A DNA stretch of 64,000 nt from Streptomyces violaceoruber (GTDB lineage: Bacteria; Actinomycetota; Actinomycetes; Streptomycetales; Streptomycetaceae): the NCBI GenBank assembly GCA_000720805.1, contig JODI01000017.1, positions 61,870-125,869 of the forward strand, given 5' to 3'. The notes beneath the pieces were generated by a model. The model was not told the DNA's origin. It searched no databases and was given only the letters and a program-made list of their open reading frames with translations. Position 1 is the stretch's first letter. The number at the start of each line of letters is the position of its first letter. Positions 43,301-53,462 of this stretch are shown one piece after another. The translations under genes and the position numbers were made by a program.

Positions 43301-43726
43301 CTTGCGGCCGTATCGGGGCGTGCTCCAGCAGTCGACACCGCGGCTGCAGATTTCCGCACGCGACCACCGGCCGACAGGAGCGCCTGGTGGCGTGGCAACG
43401 TGCGGCGGGCCGTACTGCCGCGACGTCCACAGCCCCGGTGTCGGTGTCAGGACAGGTCTCCGGCCCGGTTGGCGTGGCGCATCAGGTTTTCTTCGCGGGT
43501 TCGCGGTGGGTGGAGCCCGTCAGTCCGGCCGCGGTCTGGGTGAGGTCCTGCGTCAGCACCTGCACGGCCCGCACCGCTACTTCGTCCTGGTGCACGCCCT
43601 CGACGTCGAGTCCATCGGCGTCCCGGCCGACGCCACCCCGGCCGTCCACGGCTTCACCATGGCCGGCCACATCCTCGGCCGCACGGTCCTGACCGCCACC
43701 GCCGAAACCTCCGCCTGTCACACCGC
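43301..43726. other. Region before the DtxR-type gene
   Basis: A plus-strand frame here reads [20 protein letters not shown] and [20 protein letters not shown]. It looks protein-like, but I do not recognise it. It may be a relic or the end of an unknown gene. Confidence 0.3.
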
Positions 43727-44098
43727 ATGTCCAGACTCATCGACGCCACCGAGACGTATCTCCGCACCATTCTGGAGCTCGAGGAGGAAGGCGTGGCCCC
43801 CATGCGCGCCCGCATCGCCGAGCGCCTGCACCAGAGCTGCCCCACCGTCAGCCAGACCGCCGCCCGCATGGAGCGCGACGGCCTGCTGCACGTCGCAAGC
43901 GACCGGCACCTGGAACTGACCGAAGAGGGGCGGCGGACCGACCCCAAGATCATGCACACCCTGCGGCACGCCGGGGTGCAGCCCGGCGGGGTCGTGAGCG
44001 TGACGTCGTCGCCCGGCGGCGTGATGGTCGCCAGCGGCGGCCTGGCCGCAGAACTCCCCACGCAGACCGCCTCGCATGTCTTCGTGGCCAAGCACTGA
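43727..44098 (+). CDS. DtxR/IdeR-type regulator lacking its central domain
   Basis: Protein of 123 residues. Residues 1-70 ([50 protein letters not shown]) are the DtxR/IdeR DNA-binding domain. Residues 71-123 ([29 protein letters not shown]) are the C-terminal SH3-like domain. The roughly 100 residues between them in normal DmdR/IdeR proteins, carrying most metal ligands and the dimer interface, are missing, with the frame preserved. It may be inactive, or may bind DNA without metal control. ATG 43727 has no clear ribosome site. Confidence 0.75.
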   Translation: MSRLIDATETYLRTILELEEEGVAPMRARIAERLHQSCPTVSQTAARMERDGLLHVASDRHLELTEEGRRTDPKIMHTLRHAGVQPGGVVSVTSSPGGVMVASGGLAAELPTQTASHVFVAKH

Positions 44099-44138
44099 GC
44101 CCAGCCGGGCACCGGCCCATGCCGTACGGCCTTTGCGG

Positions 44139-44188
44139 GCAGGAGGATGGCCCTCGACCACGATCGTGGTCGAGGGCCATCCTCCTGC
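44139..44188. terminator. 50-bp perfect palindrome between convergent genes
   Basis: Positions 44139-44163 are the exact reverse complement of 44164-44188, giving a 25-bp stem with no mismatch centred on GATC. It lies 41 bases after the DtxR-type stop and before the convergent rox stop. A bidirectional terminator is the simplest role. There is no T run. Confidence 0.75.
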
Positions 44189-44424
44189 TTCAGCGGAACG
44201 CGTGCGGCAGGCCTGACTCGATGCCGCGCGGGCCGCGAACCGTGATCTGACCCGAGCCCCAACCTGCGTGGCCGACCCGGGCCTCTGGCGAGCTCGACTG
44301 CTAGAGGCAGACAAACCCCGGCGCCGGAGCACCACGGCTGATGCTGCCTCCAGCCTTCCGATGGTCAATCACCGACTGACTGTTCGATCCTCCTCCGGGA
44401 GTCTTTTCGGTTGCTCGGCCGACA

Positions 44425-46020
<1,596 letters not shown>

Positions 46021-46077
46021 CTATGTCAGTCGCCGGCCGTGACGGGAAGGGGGAGCACCCACGTCGATAGCGTTCAT
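46021..46077 (-). CDS. Possible 18-residue leader peptide upstream of rox
   Basis: ATG 46077 is preceded at ideal distance by AAGGAGGTGAG, the best ribosome site nearby. It reads MNAIDVGAPPSRHGRRLT and stops at TAG 46023-46021, 52 bases before the rox ATG. It may couple or attenuate rox translation, or mark the start of a former gene. Confidence 0.4.
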   Translation of the reverse strand: MNAIDVGAPPSRHGRRLT

Positions 46078-46114
46078 GGGTCTCACCTCCTTGGGTGGTG
46101 TCGCGGTCAACTGC

Positions 46115-46145
46115 AAACTACAAGCCCGGGCATCACCCGGTCCAA
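46115..46145 (-). promoter_or_regulatory. Candidate rox promoter
   Basis: On the minus strand TTGGAC (46145-46140) and TAGTTT (46120-46115) are 19 bases apart, about 40 bases before the leader ORF. The inverted repeat CCCGGG lies between them. I could not match the published rifamycin-associated element. Confidence 0.35.
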
Positions 46146-46434
46146 CCCTTTTCCAGCCACGTGATCAGGACTCCGAACGGGCCCGTGCGGTTGCAGGACG
46201 AATACGGCGTGGCGGTCCGGCCGGTCACGGTCGACGGTCTTCTCCTGGCCGCCTCGAGGCGGACCGAATCTCGGAAGGCACGGCGCGCTGGAACCGGAGG
46301 CCTGTCGCCGCCGCGGTCACCGTACGGGAGATCGCCGACGCATGACGACGCATCACCGGCTGGCTCAAGCACAACCCCCCTGACTCCTACGCCGCTCTCC
46401 GGACCGGTGCCGGTCTTTTCCGAGGGACGGCTTC
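46146..46434. other. Region between rox and asnB without a recognised gene
   Basis: A plus frame reads RLQDEYGVAVRPVTVDGLLL, which I do not recognise. It lies upstream of rox and downstream of the asparagine synthetase gene on the same strand. Confidence 0.35.
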
Positions 46435-48276
46435 TCAGTTCAGCGCGATGTCCGGCTTGTAGAGGTCCATCCACAGCGCCAGGTCGAGCGCGCGTTCCAG
46501 ACCCCGCCGTTCCGCCTGCGTGTTCACCGGTACGTCGCGGTCGGCGGCGCGACGGAGGCGTTCGCGGTCGACGAGGTCGAACACCGGGTGGCCGGAGCGG
46601 GAGAGAAGGTCCTTGGCCTGGTCCTGGAGCGCTTCCCCGTACTTGGGGTCCTGCGTGGAGGGATAGGGGCTCTTCACCCGGTCGTACACGGACTGCGGGA
46701 GTACGTCAGCCGTCGCCTCGCGCAGCAGGCTCTTTTCCCGGCCGTCGAACGACTTCAGCGCCCAGGGCGTGTTGTAGACGTACTCGACGAGGCGGTGGTC
46801 GCAGAACGGCACCCTCACCTCCAGGCCGACAGCCATGCTCGCGCGGTCCTTTCGGTCGAGCAGGATGCGCACGAACCGGGTCAGGTGGAGGTGGCAGATC
46901 GTCCGCATGCGGAACTCGAAGTCGCTCTCCCCGTCGAGACGACGGATGCCCGCGACAGCGCCTGCATAGCCGTCGGCGACATAGGCCTCCAGGTTCATGG
47001 CGTCGAGCAGTTCCGGGCGCAGGACCTCGGCGTCCTCCCCGAAGTGCCGACCGAGGCTCACCAGCCAGGGGAAGGTGCCGCCCCGGCGGGCCTCCTCGTC
47101 GAAGAACTGGAGGTAACCGCCGAAGACCTCGTCGGCGGACTCGCCCGAGAGGGCGACGGTGGACTGGTCACGGATGGCCCGGAACAGCAGGTAGAGCGAG
47201 GCGTCCATGTCTCCCAGGCCGGCGGGAAGGTCGCGGGCGCGGATCACCTTGGCGCGGATGTCGGGGTCCGCCAGTGCCCGTGAGTCGAGCACGATGTCCT
47301 GGTGCTCGGTCCCCGCGCTGCGCGCCACGTCGTGGACGTACGGGGTGTCGGGCGTACCCCGCAGCTCGTCGGCGATGAAGTGGTCGCTCTGCCCGACGAA
47401 GTCCACGGCGAAGCTGCGCACCTTTTCGCCGTGCCGGCCCAGTTGTCGGGCGGTCAGCGCGGTCATGGCGGAGGAGTCCAGGCCGCCGGAGAGCAGCATG
47501 CAGCGAGGCACGTCGGCGACGAGCTGACGGCGCACGATGTCGTCGAGGAGGGAGCGGACGGTGGTGATGGTGGTGTCGCGGTCGTCGGTGTGCGGCCGGG
47601 TCTCCAGCTGCCAGTAGGCCCGCCGGCGCAGACCCGAGCGGTCGACGGTCACGACGGTCCCGGGCTCGACCTCGTTCATGCCTTCCCAGACGGCGTGTCC
47701 GGGTGTCTTGATCATCGTGAACAGTTCGCGCAGGCCGTTCAGGCCGACCCGGGCGGGAGCCAGCGGGTTGGCCAGGATCGCCTTGGGCTCGGAGCCGAAG
47801 AGGACGCCGTCGGGCGTGCGGAAGTAGTAGAAGGGCTTGATCCCCATGCGGTCGCGGATCATCACCAGCTTGTCCTGGCGTTGGTCCCAGACCGCGAAGG
47901 CGTACATGCCGTTGAGGCGGTCGGCGACCTGCTCGCCCCATTCGAGGTAGCCGCGCAGGACGACCTCGGTGTCGGAGTCGGTGGCGAAGCGGTGGCCGCG
48001 GTCGGTCAGTTCACGGCGCAGCTCGGTGAAGTTGTAGGTCTCGCCCGAGTAGACGAGGGCGATGGTCCCGTTCGGCGTGTCGGCGGTCATCGGCTGAGAG
48101 CCGCCCGGCAGGTCGATGATCGCCAGCCTGCGGTGCCCGAGGGCGGCCGGTCCCTGGACCCAGGTGCCGCGGTCATCGGGGCCGCGGCAGGCCATCGTCT
48201 CGGTCATTGCATCCAATGTGACGGCCTCGGCGCGCAGGTCGCGGTCGAAGGAGACCCAGCCGGTGATGCCGCACAT
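46435..48276 (-). CDS. asnB: Asparagine synthetase (glutamine-hydrolysing)
   Basis: Enzyme of 613 residues. Cys2 of MCGITGWVSF is the glutaminase nucleophile; CRGPDDRGTW and NFTELRRELTDRGHRFAT complete the N-terminal amidotransferase domain. The synthetase half has the PP-loop SGGLDSSAM and ALSGESADEVFGGY. Length matches actinobacterial AsnB proteins. ATG 48276 follows GTAGGAGGTAACAC. Such enzymes also amidate cell-wall peptides or natural products. It is on the same strand as rox but about 350 bases away, so the two are probably not one operon. Confidence 0.92.
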   Translation of the reverse strand: MCGITGWVSFDRDLRAEAVTLDAMTETMACRGPDDRGTWVQGPAALGHRRLAIIDLPGGSQPMTADTPNGTIALVYSGETYNFTELRRELTDRGHRFATDSDTEVVLRGYLEWGEQVADRLNGMYAFAVWDQRQDKLVMIRDRMGIKPFYYFRTPDGVLFGSEPKAILANPLAPARVGLNGLRELFTMIKTPGHAVWEGMNEVEPGTVVTVDRSGLRRRAYWQLETRPHTDDRDTTITTVRSLLDDIVRRQLVADVPRCMLLSGGLDSSAMTALTARQLGRHGEKVRSFAVDFVGQSDHFIADELRGTPDTPYVHDVARSAGTEHQDIVLDSRALADPDIRAKVIRARDLPAGLGDMDASLYLLFRAIRDQSTVALSGESADEVFGGYLQFFDEEARRGGTFPWLVSLGRHFGEDAEVLRPELLDAMNLEAYVADGYAGAVAGIRRLDGESDFEFRMRTICHLHLTRFVRILLDRKDRASMAVGLEVRVPFCDHRLVEYVYNTPWALKSFDGREKSLLREATADVLPQSVYDRVKSPYPSTQDPKYGEALQDQAKDLLSRSGHPVFDLVDRERLRRAADRDVPVNTQAERRGLERALDLALWMDLYKPDIALN

Positions 48277-48894
48277 GTGTTACCTCCTACTTCAGTCCGT
48301 CGGGACGGCGCTCCCCTACCTGCAGTTTTCCGCCTGCGGGGACGACGCCACGACAAACCAGTTGCATTTGACATCTACCTGACGAGGGTGCGTCGCGCCC
48401 CGGAGCCGGTCAACACGGCTGTAACCCGAGTGCCCCCGGCACCCGACAGTTTCAGCCGCACTTTGCATACGCGAAACCCAGGCGGGCCCCTCCTGCCGGG
48501 GGCCTGCCATCAGGAACCAGCCACAGGCAAAAACTTCCCCATCATCCGGTGCACTGCCGCTCACTCGCCACCCACCAGCGCTCTCGGGCACACCATGACT
48601 GCCGCGACGGCCCGCCGGTACCGTGCGGGCGCGATGTGGTGGGCGCTGAGGATGAGATCGGCCCGGCGCGAGGGGATCGCAGCGGCAGCCGCGCTGGTAC
48701 GTGAGCCGAGCGGGTCGCCGTCCTGCCCGCCGCCGCTCAGCTCGACGACGCGAGCGGACCTCGACATTGCCACCCCGGAGAAGACCGCTGCCCGAAGCTC
48801 TGCGCCGGGTCCCGCCGCACATAGGCCGCGACTGGCATCCCGCGGGCAACGAGCGGGCTCCTACGATCACTTGCCTGCCGGGCCCGCACGTTGT
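48277..48894. other. Intergenic region without a recognised gene
   Basis: This 618-bp stretch separates asnB (start side) from the 3' end of the AraC gene. Short frames exist, but none shows a domain. The asnB promoter should lie at its left edge. Confidence 0.4.
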
Positions 48895-49788
48895 TCAAGA
48901 TGCGGGACGGCCCAGAGTTCGGGCGCGGAATGCACCCGGTGTCATTCGGGTCCGCAGGCGGAAGAACTTGCTGAAGTCGCTGGGGTCCGCGAACCCCAGC
49001 CGGTCGGCGACCGTCTTGGCGGGCAGGCGGCTGTGCTGCAGCAGACGTTTGGCCTCCAGCAGAACCCGCTCGTCGATGTACTGTTTCGCACTCATCCCCG
49101 TCACCGCCCGGGTCGCGCGGGTCAGTGTGCGGGCGCTGTAGCCGAGCGAGCCCGCGTAGTCCTCCACCCGCCGGGTCACCGCGTGGTCGCGCTCCACCGC
49201 CTCGTACAGGCGCCGGAACACCTCACCCGCCGTGCCTTCGTGCGGCTGTCCGCCCAGCACCCGCGCCAATCGCAGGACCAGCACGGACACCAGGTGCCGC
49301 AGAACCTCGACGTGCGAGGCGAGCGGCAGCGAGGCCATCGCCCCGAACTCGAAAGCCAGATGCTCGAGCGCGTGCCGCAGGGCTTCCGCGTCCTCTCCCG
49401 TCGGCAGCAGCGGCCGCTGCTGGAACGGTGGGTCCATGGCTGCCGCCGCCACCGTCGCCGGCGGCAGGAAACCAGACTGGAACACCACGATCGCCCCGTC
49501 CACGTCGCGGATGTCGGGGCCGAACCGCTGAACCTGCCCGGGCCGGATCCACAGCCAGGAGCCGGGCGGCAGTTCGTGCTCGACGAAGTCCACCGCCAGC
49601 CGCAGCGACCGCTCGCGGACGTTGATCAGCTGGTGGAAGGCCGGGCGCAGCGGGACGTACGGGTCGTTGCCGTGGCGCAGGGCACGAGCGGCGAGGCCCG
49701 AGAGTTCCACCACCTCGACACCTGCGGGCGCGCCGACGGTCGCCGTGTACGGCAGGTCCTTGACCTCATGATGTCCGGCTTTTCCCAT
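48895..49788 (-). CDS. AraC-family regulator beside the vdc operon
   Basis: Regulator of 297 residues with an N-terminal cupin-like sensor (LPPGSWLWIRPGQVQRFGPD) and a C-terminal AraC DNA-binding domain (AGSLGYSARTLTRATRAVTG; VADRLGFADPSDFSKFFRLR; RMTPGAFRAR). It is divergent from the decarboxylase operon, with about 105 bases between the starts, so it most likely regulates vdcBCD in response to a phenolic acid. ATG 49788 is the only good candidate start. Confidence 0.88.
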   Translation of the reverse strand: MGKAGHHEVKDLPYTATVGAPAGVEVVELSGLAARALRHGNDPYVPLRPAFHQLINVRERSLRLAVDFVEHELPPGSWLWIRPGQVQRFGPDIRDVDGAIVVFQSGFLPPATVAAAAMDPPFQQRPLLPTGEDAEALRHALEHLAFEFGAMASLPLASHVEVLRHLVSVLVLRLARVLGGQPHEGTAGEVFRRLYEAVERDHAVTRRVEDYAGSLGYSARTLTRATRAVTGMSAKQYIDERVLLEAKRLLQHSRLPAKTVADRLGFADPSDFSKFFRLRTRMTPGAFRARTLGRPAS

Positions 49789-49894
49789 CGCGAGTCCCGA
49801 GCGTACCGTCGTCGCCCCCGATTCGCCTCCTAGCGTGGAAGGAGCCGAGCAAGACGGCGAAGACTCAGGTCATCGAGGTGTGAGGAGTAGGACG

Positions 49895-50491
49895 GTGCGG
49901 CTGATCGTGGGGATGACAGGGGCGACCGGTGCCATCATCGGGGTGCGGCTCCTGGAGCATCTGCGCGAACTGCCGGACGTGGAGACCCATCTCGTCCTGT
50001 CCCGCTGGGCTCGCAGCACCGTCGAACTGGAGACAGGGCTCTCGGTGGCCGACGTGAACGCCCTCGCCGATGTCTCGCACAGCCCCGACGACCAGGGCGC
50101 CAGCATCTCCTCGGGCTCGTTCCGCACTGACGGCATGGTCGTCGTGCCCTGCTCCATGAAGACGCTGGCCGGTATCCGCGCCGGATACGCGGAGGGGCTC
50201 GTGGCCCGCGCTGCCGACGTGGTCCTCAAGGAGCACCGCAGGCTGGTCCTCGTGCCGCGGGAGACACCCTTGAGCGAGATCCACTTGGAGAACATGCTCG
50301 CCCTCGCCCGGCTCGGGGTGCGGATGGTGCCGCCCATGCCTGCCTTCTACAACCACCCCGCCGGTGTGGACGACATCGTCGACCACATCACCTCCCGCAT
50401 CCTCGACCAGTTCGACCTGCCGGCACCCGCGGCCAGGCGCTGGGAGGGCATGCGCGCGGCCCGCGCGGCCGGGCGCCCCACAGCCGCCTGA
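49895..50491 (+). CDS. vdcB: UbiX-like flavin prenyltransferase, decarboxylase subunit B
   Basis: Protein of 198 residues that makes prenylated FMN for its UbiD partner. Characteristic segments are RLIVGMTGATGAIIGVRLLE (FMN loop), GSFRTDGMVVVPCSMKTLAG, RAADVVLKEHRRLVLVPRET with PLSEIHLENM, and MPAFYNHPAGVDDIVDHITS. GTG 49895 follows GAGGAGTAGGAC; the frame upstream of it is not conserved. The order B-C-D matches the vanillate/4-hydroxybenzoate decarboxylase operon vdcBCD of Streptomyces sp. D7. Confidence 0.9.
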   Translation: MRLIVGMTGATGAIIGVRLLEHLRELPDVETHLVLSRWARSTVELETGLSVADVNALADVSHSPDDQGASISSGSFRTDGMVVVPCSMKTLAGIRAGYAEGLVARAADVVLKEHRRLVLVPRETPLSEIHLENMLALARLGVRMVPPMPAFYNHPAGVDDIVDHITSRILDQFDLPAPAARRWEGMRAARAAGRPTAA

Positions 50492-50614
50492 CGCCCTGTC
50501 CCGTGCCGACGCCAGGCACCCCACCTCCGTCGGCACCGCCGTCCCGGCCGACCCGGATGCCGATGTCCGAGCCGCTCGGCACCCCGTCGTCCCGTCGCCC
50601 CGAAGGAGTTCAAC

Positions 50615-52042
50615 ATGGCCTACGACGACCTGCGCGATTTCCTCGCCGCCCTCGACAAGGAGGGCCAACTCCTGCACATCACGGACGAGGTCCTGCCCGA
50701 ACCGGACCTGGCCGCGGCCGCCAACGCGGCCGGACGTATCGGCGAGGGCGCCCCCGGCCTCTACTTCGACAACGTCACGGGCTTCACCGACGCCCGGATA
50801 GCGCTCAACGTGCACGGTTCCTGGGCCAACCACGCCCTCGCCCTCGGTCTGCCCAAGAACACCCCGGTCAAGGAGCAGGTCGAGGTCTTCGCCGCCCGCT
50901 GGGACGCGTTTCCCGTGCCGCCCGAGCGTCGCGAGGACGCCCCGTGGCGCGAGAACACACAGGAGGGCGAGGACGTCGACCTCTTCTCCGTGCTGCCGCT
51001 CTTCCGCCTCAACGACGGTGACGGCGGCTTCTACCTCGACAAGGCCTCCGTCGTCTCCCGCGACCCCGACACCCCCGACGACTTCGGCAAGCAGAACGTC
51101 GGCACGTACCGCATCGAGGTCATCGGCGCGAACCGCCTGGCGTTCCAGCCGGTCCCCGTGCACGATGTCGCACTGCATCTGCGCGCGGCGGAGGAGCGCG
51201 GCGAGGACCTGCCCATCGCCATCACCCTCGGCAACGACCCGGTGATGGCGATCGTGGCCGGCATGCCGATGGGGTACGACCAGAGCGAGTACGAGATGGC
51301 CGGTGCGCTGCGCGGTGCGCCCGCCCCCATCGCCACCGCGCCGCTGACGGGGTTCGACGTGCCCTGGGGCAGCGAGGTCGTCATCGAAGGCGTGGTCGAG
51401 TCCCGCAAGCGGCAGATCGAAGGCCCCTTCGGTGAGTTCACCGGTCACTACTCGGGCGGCCGACGTATGCCCGTCATCCGTGTCGAACGGATCTCGTATC
51501 GCACGAACCCGGTCTTCGAGTCCCTCTACCTCGGCATGCCGTGGACCGAAGTCGACTACCTGGTGGGCCCCAACACCTGTGTACCGCTGCTCAAGCAACT
51601 GCGTGCCGAGTTCCCGGAGGTTCAGGCCGTCAACGCCATGTACACCCATGGACTGCTGGTGGTCATCTCCACGGCCAAGCGTTACGGCGGGTTCGCCAAG
51701 GCCGTGGGCATGCGCGCCATGACCACGCCGCACGGCCTCGGCTATGTCAGCCAGGTGATCCTCGTCGATGAGGACGTCGACCCCTTCGACCTTCCGCAGG
51801 TCATGTGGGCGATGTCCGCGAAGGTCAACCCGCGCGAGGACGTCCTCGTCCTGCCCAACCTCTCGGTCGTCGAACTCGCCCCGGCCGCACAACCCGCCGG
51901 CGTCACCAGCAAGATGATCATCGACGCCACTACCCCGGTCGCCCCCGACACCCGGGGCAACTTCTCCACCCCGGCCAAGGATCTCCCCGAGACCAGGGAA
52001 TGGACGGTCAGGCTCCAGCGACTCCTCGCCGACCGCATCTGA
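50615..52042 (+). CDS. vdcC: UbiD-family hydroxyarylic acid decarboxylase, subunit C
   Basis: Catalytic subunit of 475 residues, dependent on prenylated FMN and a metal; it removes CO2 from hydroxybenzoate-type acids without oxidation. Typical segments are MAYDDLRDFLAALDKEGQLL, NVGTYRIEVIGANRLAFQPV, EGPFGEFTGHYSGGRRMPVI (UbiD glutamates), DEDVDPFDLPQVMWAM and MIIDATTP. ATG 50615 follows GAAGGAGTTCAAC. Vanillate or 4-hydroxybenzoate are the known substrates of close relatives; which one applies here is not visible. Confidence 0.92.
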   Translation: MAYDDLRDFLAALDKEGQLLHITDEVLPEPDLAAAANAAGRIGEGAPGLYFDNVTGFTDARIALNVHGSWANHALALGLPKNTPVKEQVEVFAARWDAFPVPPERREDAPWRENTQEGEDVDLFSVLPLFRLNDGDGGFYLDKASVVSRDPDTPDDFGKQNVGTYRIEVIGANRLAFQPVPVHDVALHLRAAEERGEDLPIAITLGNDPVMAIVAGMPMGYDQSEYEMAGALRGAPAPIATAPLTGFDVPWGSEVVIEGVVESRKRQIEGPFGEFTGHYSGGRRMPVIRVERISYRTNPVFESLYLGMPWTEVDYLVGPNTCVPLLKQLRAEFPEVQAVNAMYTHGLLVVISTAKRYGGFAKAVGMRAMTTPHGLGYVSQVILVDEDVDPFDLPQVMWAMSAKVNPREDVLVLPNLSVVELAPAAQPAGVTSKMIIDATTPVAPDTRGNFSTPAKDLPETREWTVRLQRLLADRI

Positions 52043-52071
52043 TCCCCCTCACCCCCGCAAGGAGCTTCGCC

Positions 52072-52326
52072 ATGACCGATGGCATCATCTGCCCCCGCTG
52101 CACCTTCGAAACCGTGGGCACGCTCGCCACGTCGCCCGTGCCCGGCGTCTGGGACGTCCTGCAGTGCCACCGGTGCCTGTACACCTGGCGCACCACCGAA
52201 CCCGCCCGCCGCACCAGCCGCACCGCCTATCCCGAGCAGTTCAGGATGAGCGCCGAGGACATCGACAACGCGATCGAGGTCCCCTCGATACCTCCGCTCC
52301 GCACGCCGGACGAGCGGGGTGCGTGA
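52072..52326 (+). CDS. vdcD: Decarboxylase subunit D, small zinc-ribbon protein
   Basis: Protein of 84 residues with two CxxC knuckles, CPRC (Cys7, Cys10) and CHRC (Cys32, Cys35), that should bind zinc or iron. The end (EDIDNAIEVPSIPPLR) matches subunit D of non-oxidative hydroxyarylic acid decarboxylases, which is needed for full activity. ATG 52072 follows AAGGAGCTTCGCC, 29 bases after vdcC. Confidence 0.9.
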   Translation: MTDGIICPRCTFETVGTLATSPVPGVWDVLQCHRCLYTWRTTEPARRTSRTAYPEQFRMSAEDIDNAIEVPSIPPLRTPDERGA

Positions 52327-52549
52327 CCGCGCGTCGGCGGCCAACTGATCGGCGGCGGCGGTGACTTCGCCGACAGACCGCCGGCAACCTTCGCGCCTTG
52401 CGGAGTTGGCCCCATGGTGCGGGTCGTGCTGCCGGCCGACCCGCTGTCGGGCATCCGCGGCAGGAAGCCGTCACGCCGCTGTGCGCGCCGTGCGTCAGGA
52501 GTTCGGTCGGCGCCGACGCGTTGTGCACCACCAGGTCGGCCAGAGAGAT

Positions 52550-52978
52550 TCAGCGGTCGATCGTGGTGTCCGTCAGATCGGCCATGGCTCCTTCCGTGGC
52601 GGCGACTGCCCTCGCGAGCAGTTCCGGATCGGCCAGCGTGGCGGGATGGCGCAGCATGTAGGAGACGTTGTTGAACGCACGCGTGACCTCCCCGTCGAAG
52701 AGGGTTACGGCCGTGATCTGTTCCATGGCCCACCGCTGCTCACGTACCTCGTCCAGCACCTCGGTACCGTTCTGCGCGTCGAGGCGCGCGGCGTCACCCC
52801 CGGCGGAGAACGCCCAGGCGGCGTCCACGACGACCTGCTGGAGACGGAAGAACTCCCGTGCGGCCGTGTCGAGGTCGGGGCCACCGCCGAGGTACGAGGC
52901 CAGGCAGGAAGCGTGCGGCGCGGCGGAGCGCATGCCCTGGCCGTAGATCGGATTGAACGACGCCACGGCGTCCCCCAC
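52550..52978 (-). pseudogene. FAD-dependent monooxygenase, 3' part only
   Basis: The minus reading HVGDAVASFNPIYGQGMRSA, LASYLGGGPDLDTAAREFF and QRWAMEQITAVTLFDGEVTR is the last third of a FAD-dependent oxidoreductase/monooxygenase, beginning at its GD motif. The FAD-binding start is missing. The break at about 52978 coincides exactly with the broken 5' end of the plus-strand AraC relic. Confidence 0.7.
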
Positions 52979-53203
52979 GTGTCCGTCCGCACGCTCTACG
53001 GCGGCTTCGCCCAGCAGGCCACGTCGTCCGTCATGGGATACGTCCGAGAACGACGCCTCGAACGTGCCAGGGTGGAGCTCGTCTCCACGCGCCTGATCGT
53101 GTCCGAACTGGCCGCCCGCTGGCACTTCGCCGACGGCAGCCATTTCGTCAAGGCGAACAAGAAGCACTTCGGCGAGACACCGACTGCCAGCCACCGGGGC
53201 TGA
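52979..53203 (+). pseudogene. AraC-family regulator, 3' part only
   Basis: The reading VSVRTLYGGFAQQATSSVMG, YVRERRLERARVELVSTRL and VSELAARWHFADGSHFVKAN ending FGETPTA is an AraC DNA-binding domain very like that of the intact gene at 154-1188. Its sensor domain is missing. It begins where the monooxygenase relic ends, so one deletion probably removed both 5' ends and the shared promoter region. Confidence 0.7.
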
Positions 53204-53462
53204 CGGCTTCTCAGGGGGCGTTTGTTCAGCGAGGTTTTCGGCACGGCTACTGATCGGGTGAGCTGGTGGCGTGCGCACCGCACGAGGCTCCCGTGCTGGT
53301 GGGGGAGGTGGTCGTAGTTCGTAGTGGCAACCCACAGGCGGAGAAGCCGTGTTGACCCCGCGCGTACGAGCCGAGGCGGCCGCAGCCGGCTGATTTGTCG
53401 TCGTATGGCCCGAACCCCACGAGAATCAGGACCCGGACCGTCCACGAAAGGGGCAACCGGCC

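Noticed and set aside
47302..49833. Very long plus-strand open frame (843 codons) opposite asnB and the AraC gene
   Set aside because: It is antisense to two clear genes and has low-complexity, domain-free translation; long antisense frames are normal in high-GC DNA.
49865..51892. 675-codon minus-strand frame opposite vdcB and vdcC
   Set aside because: Shadow of the decarboxylase genes; no domain and no ribosome site.
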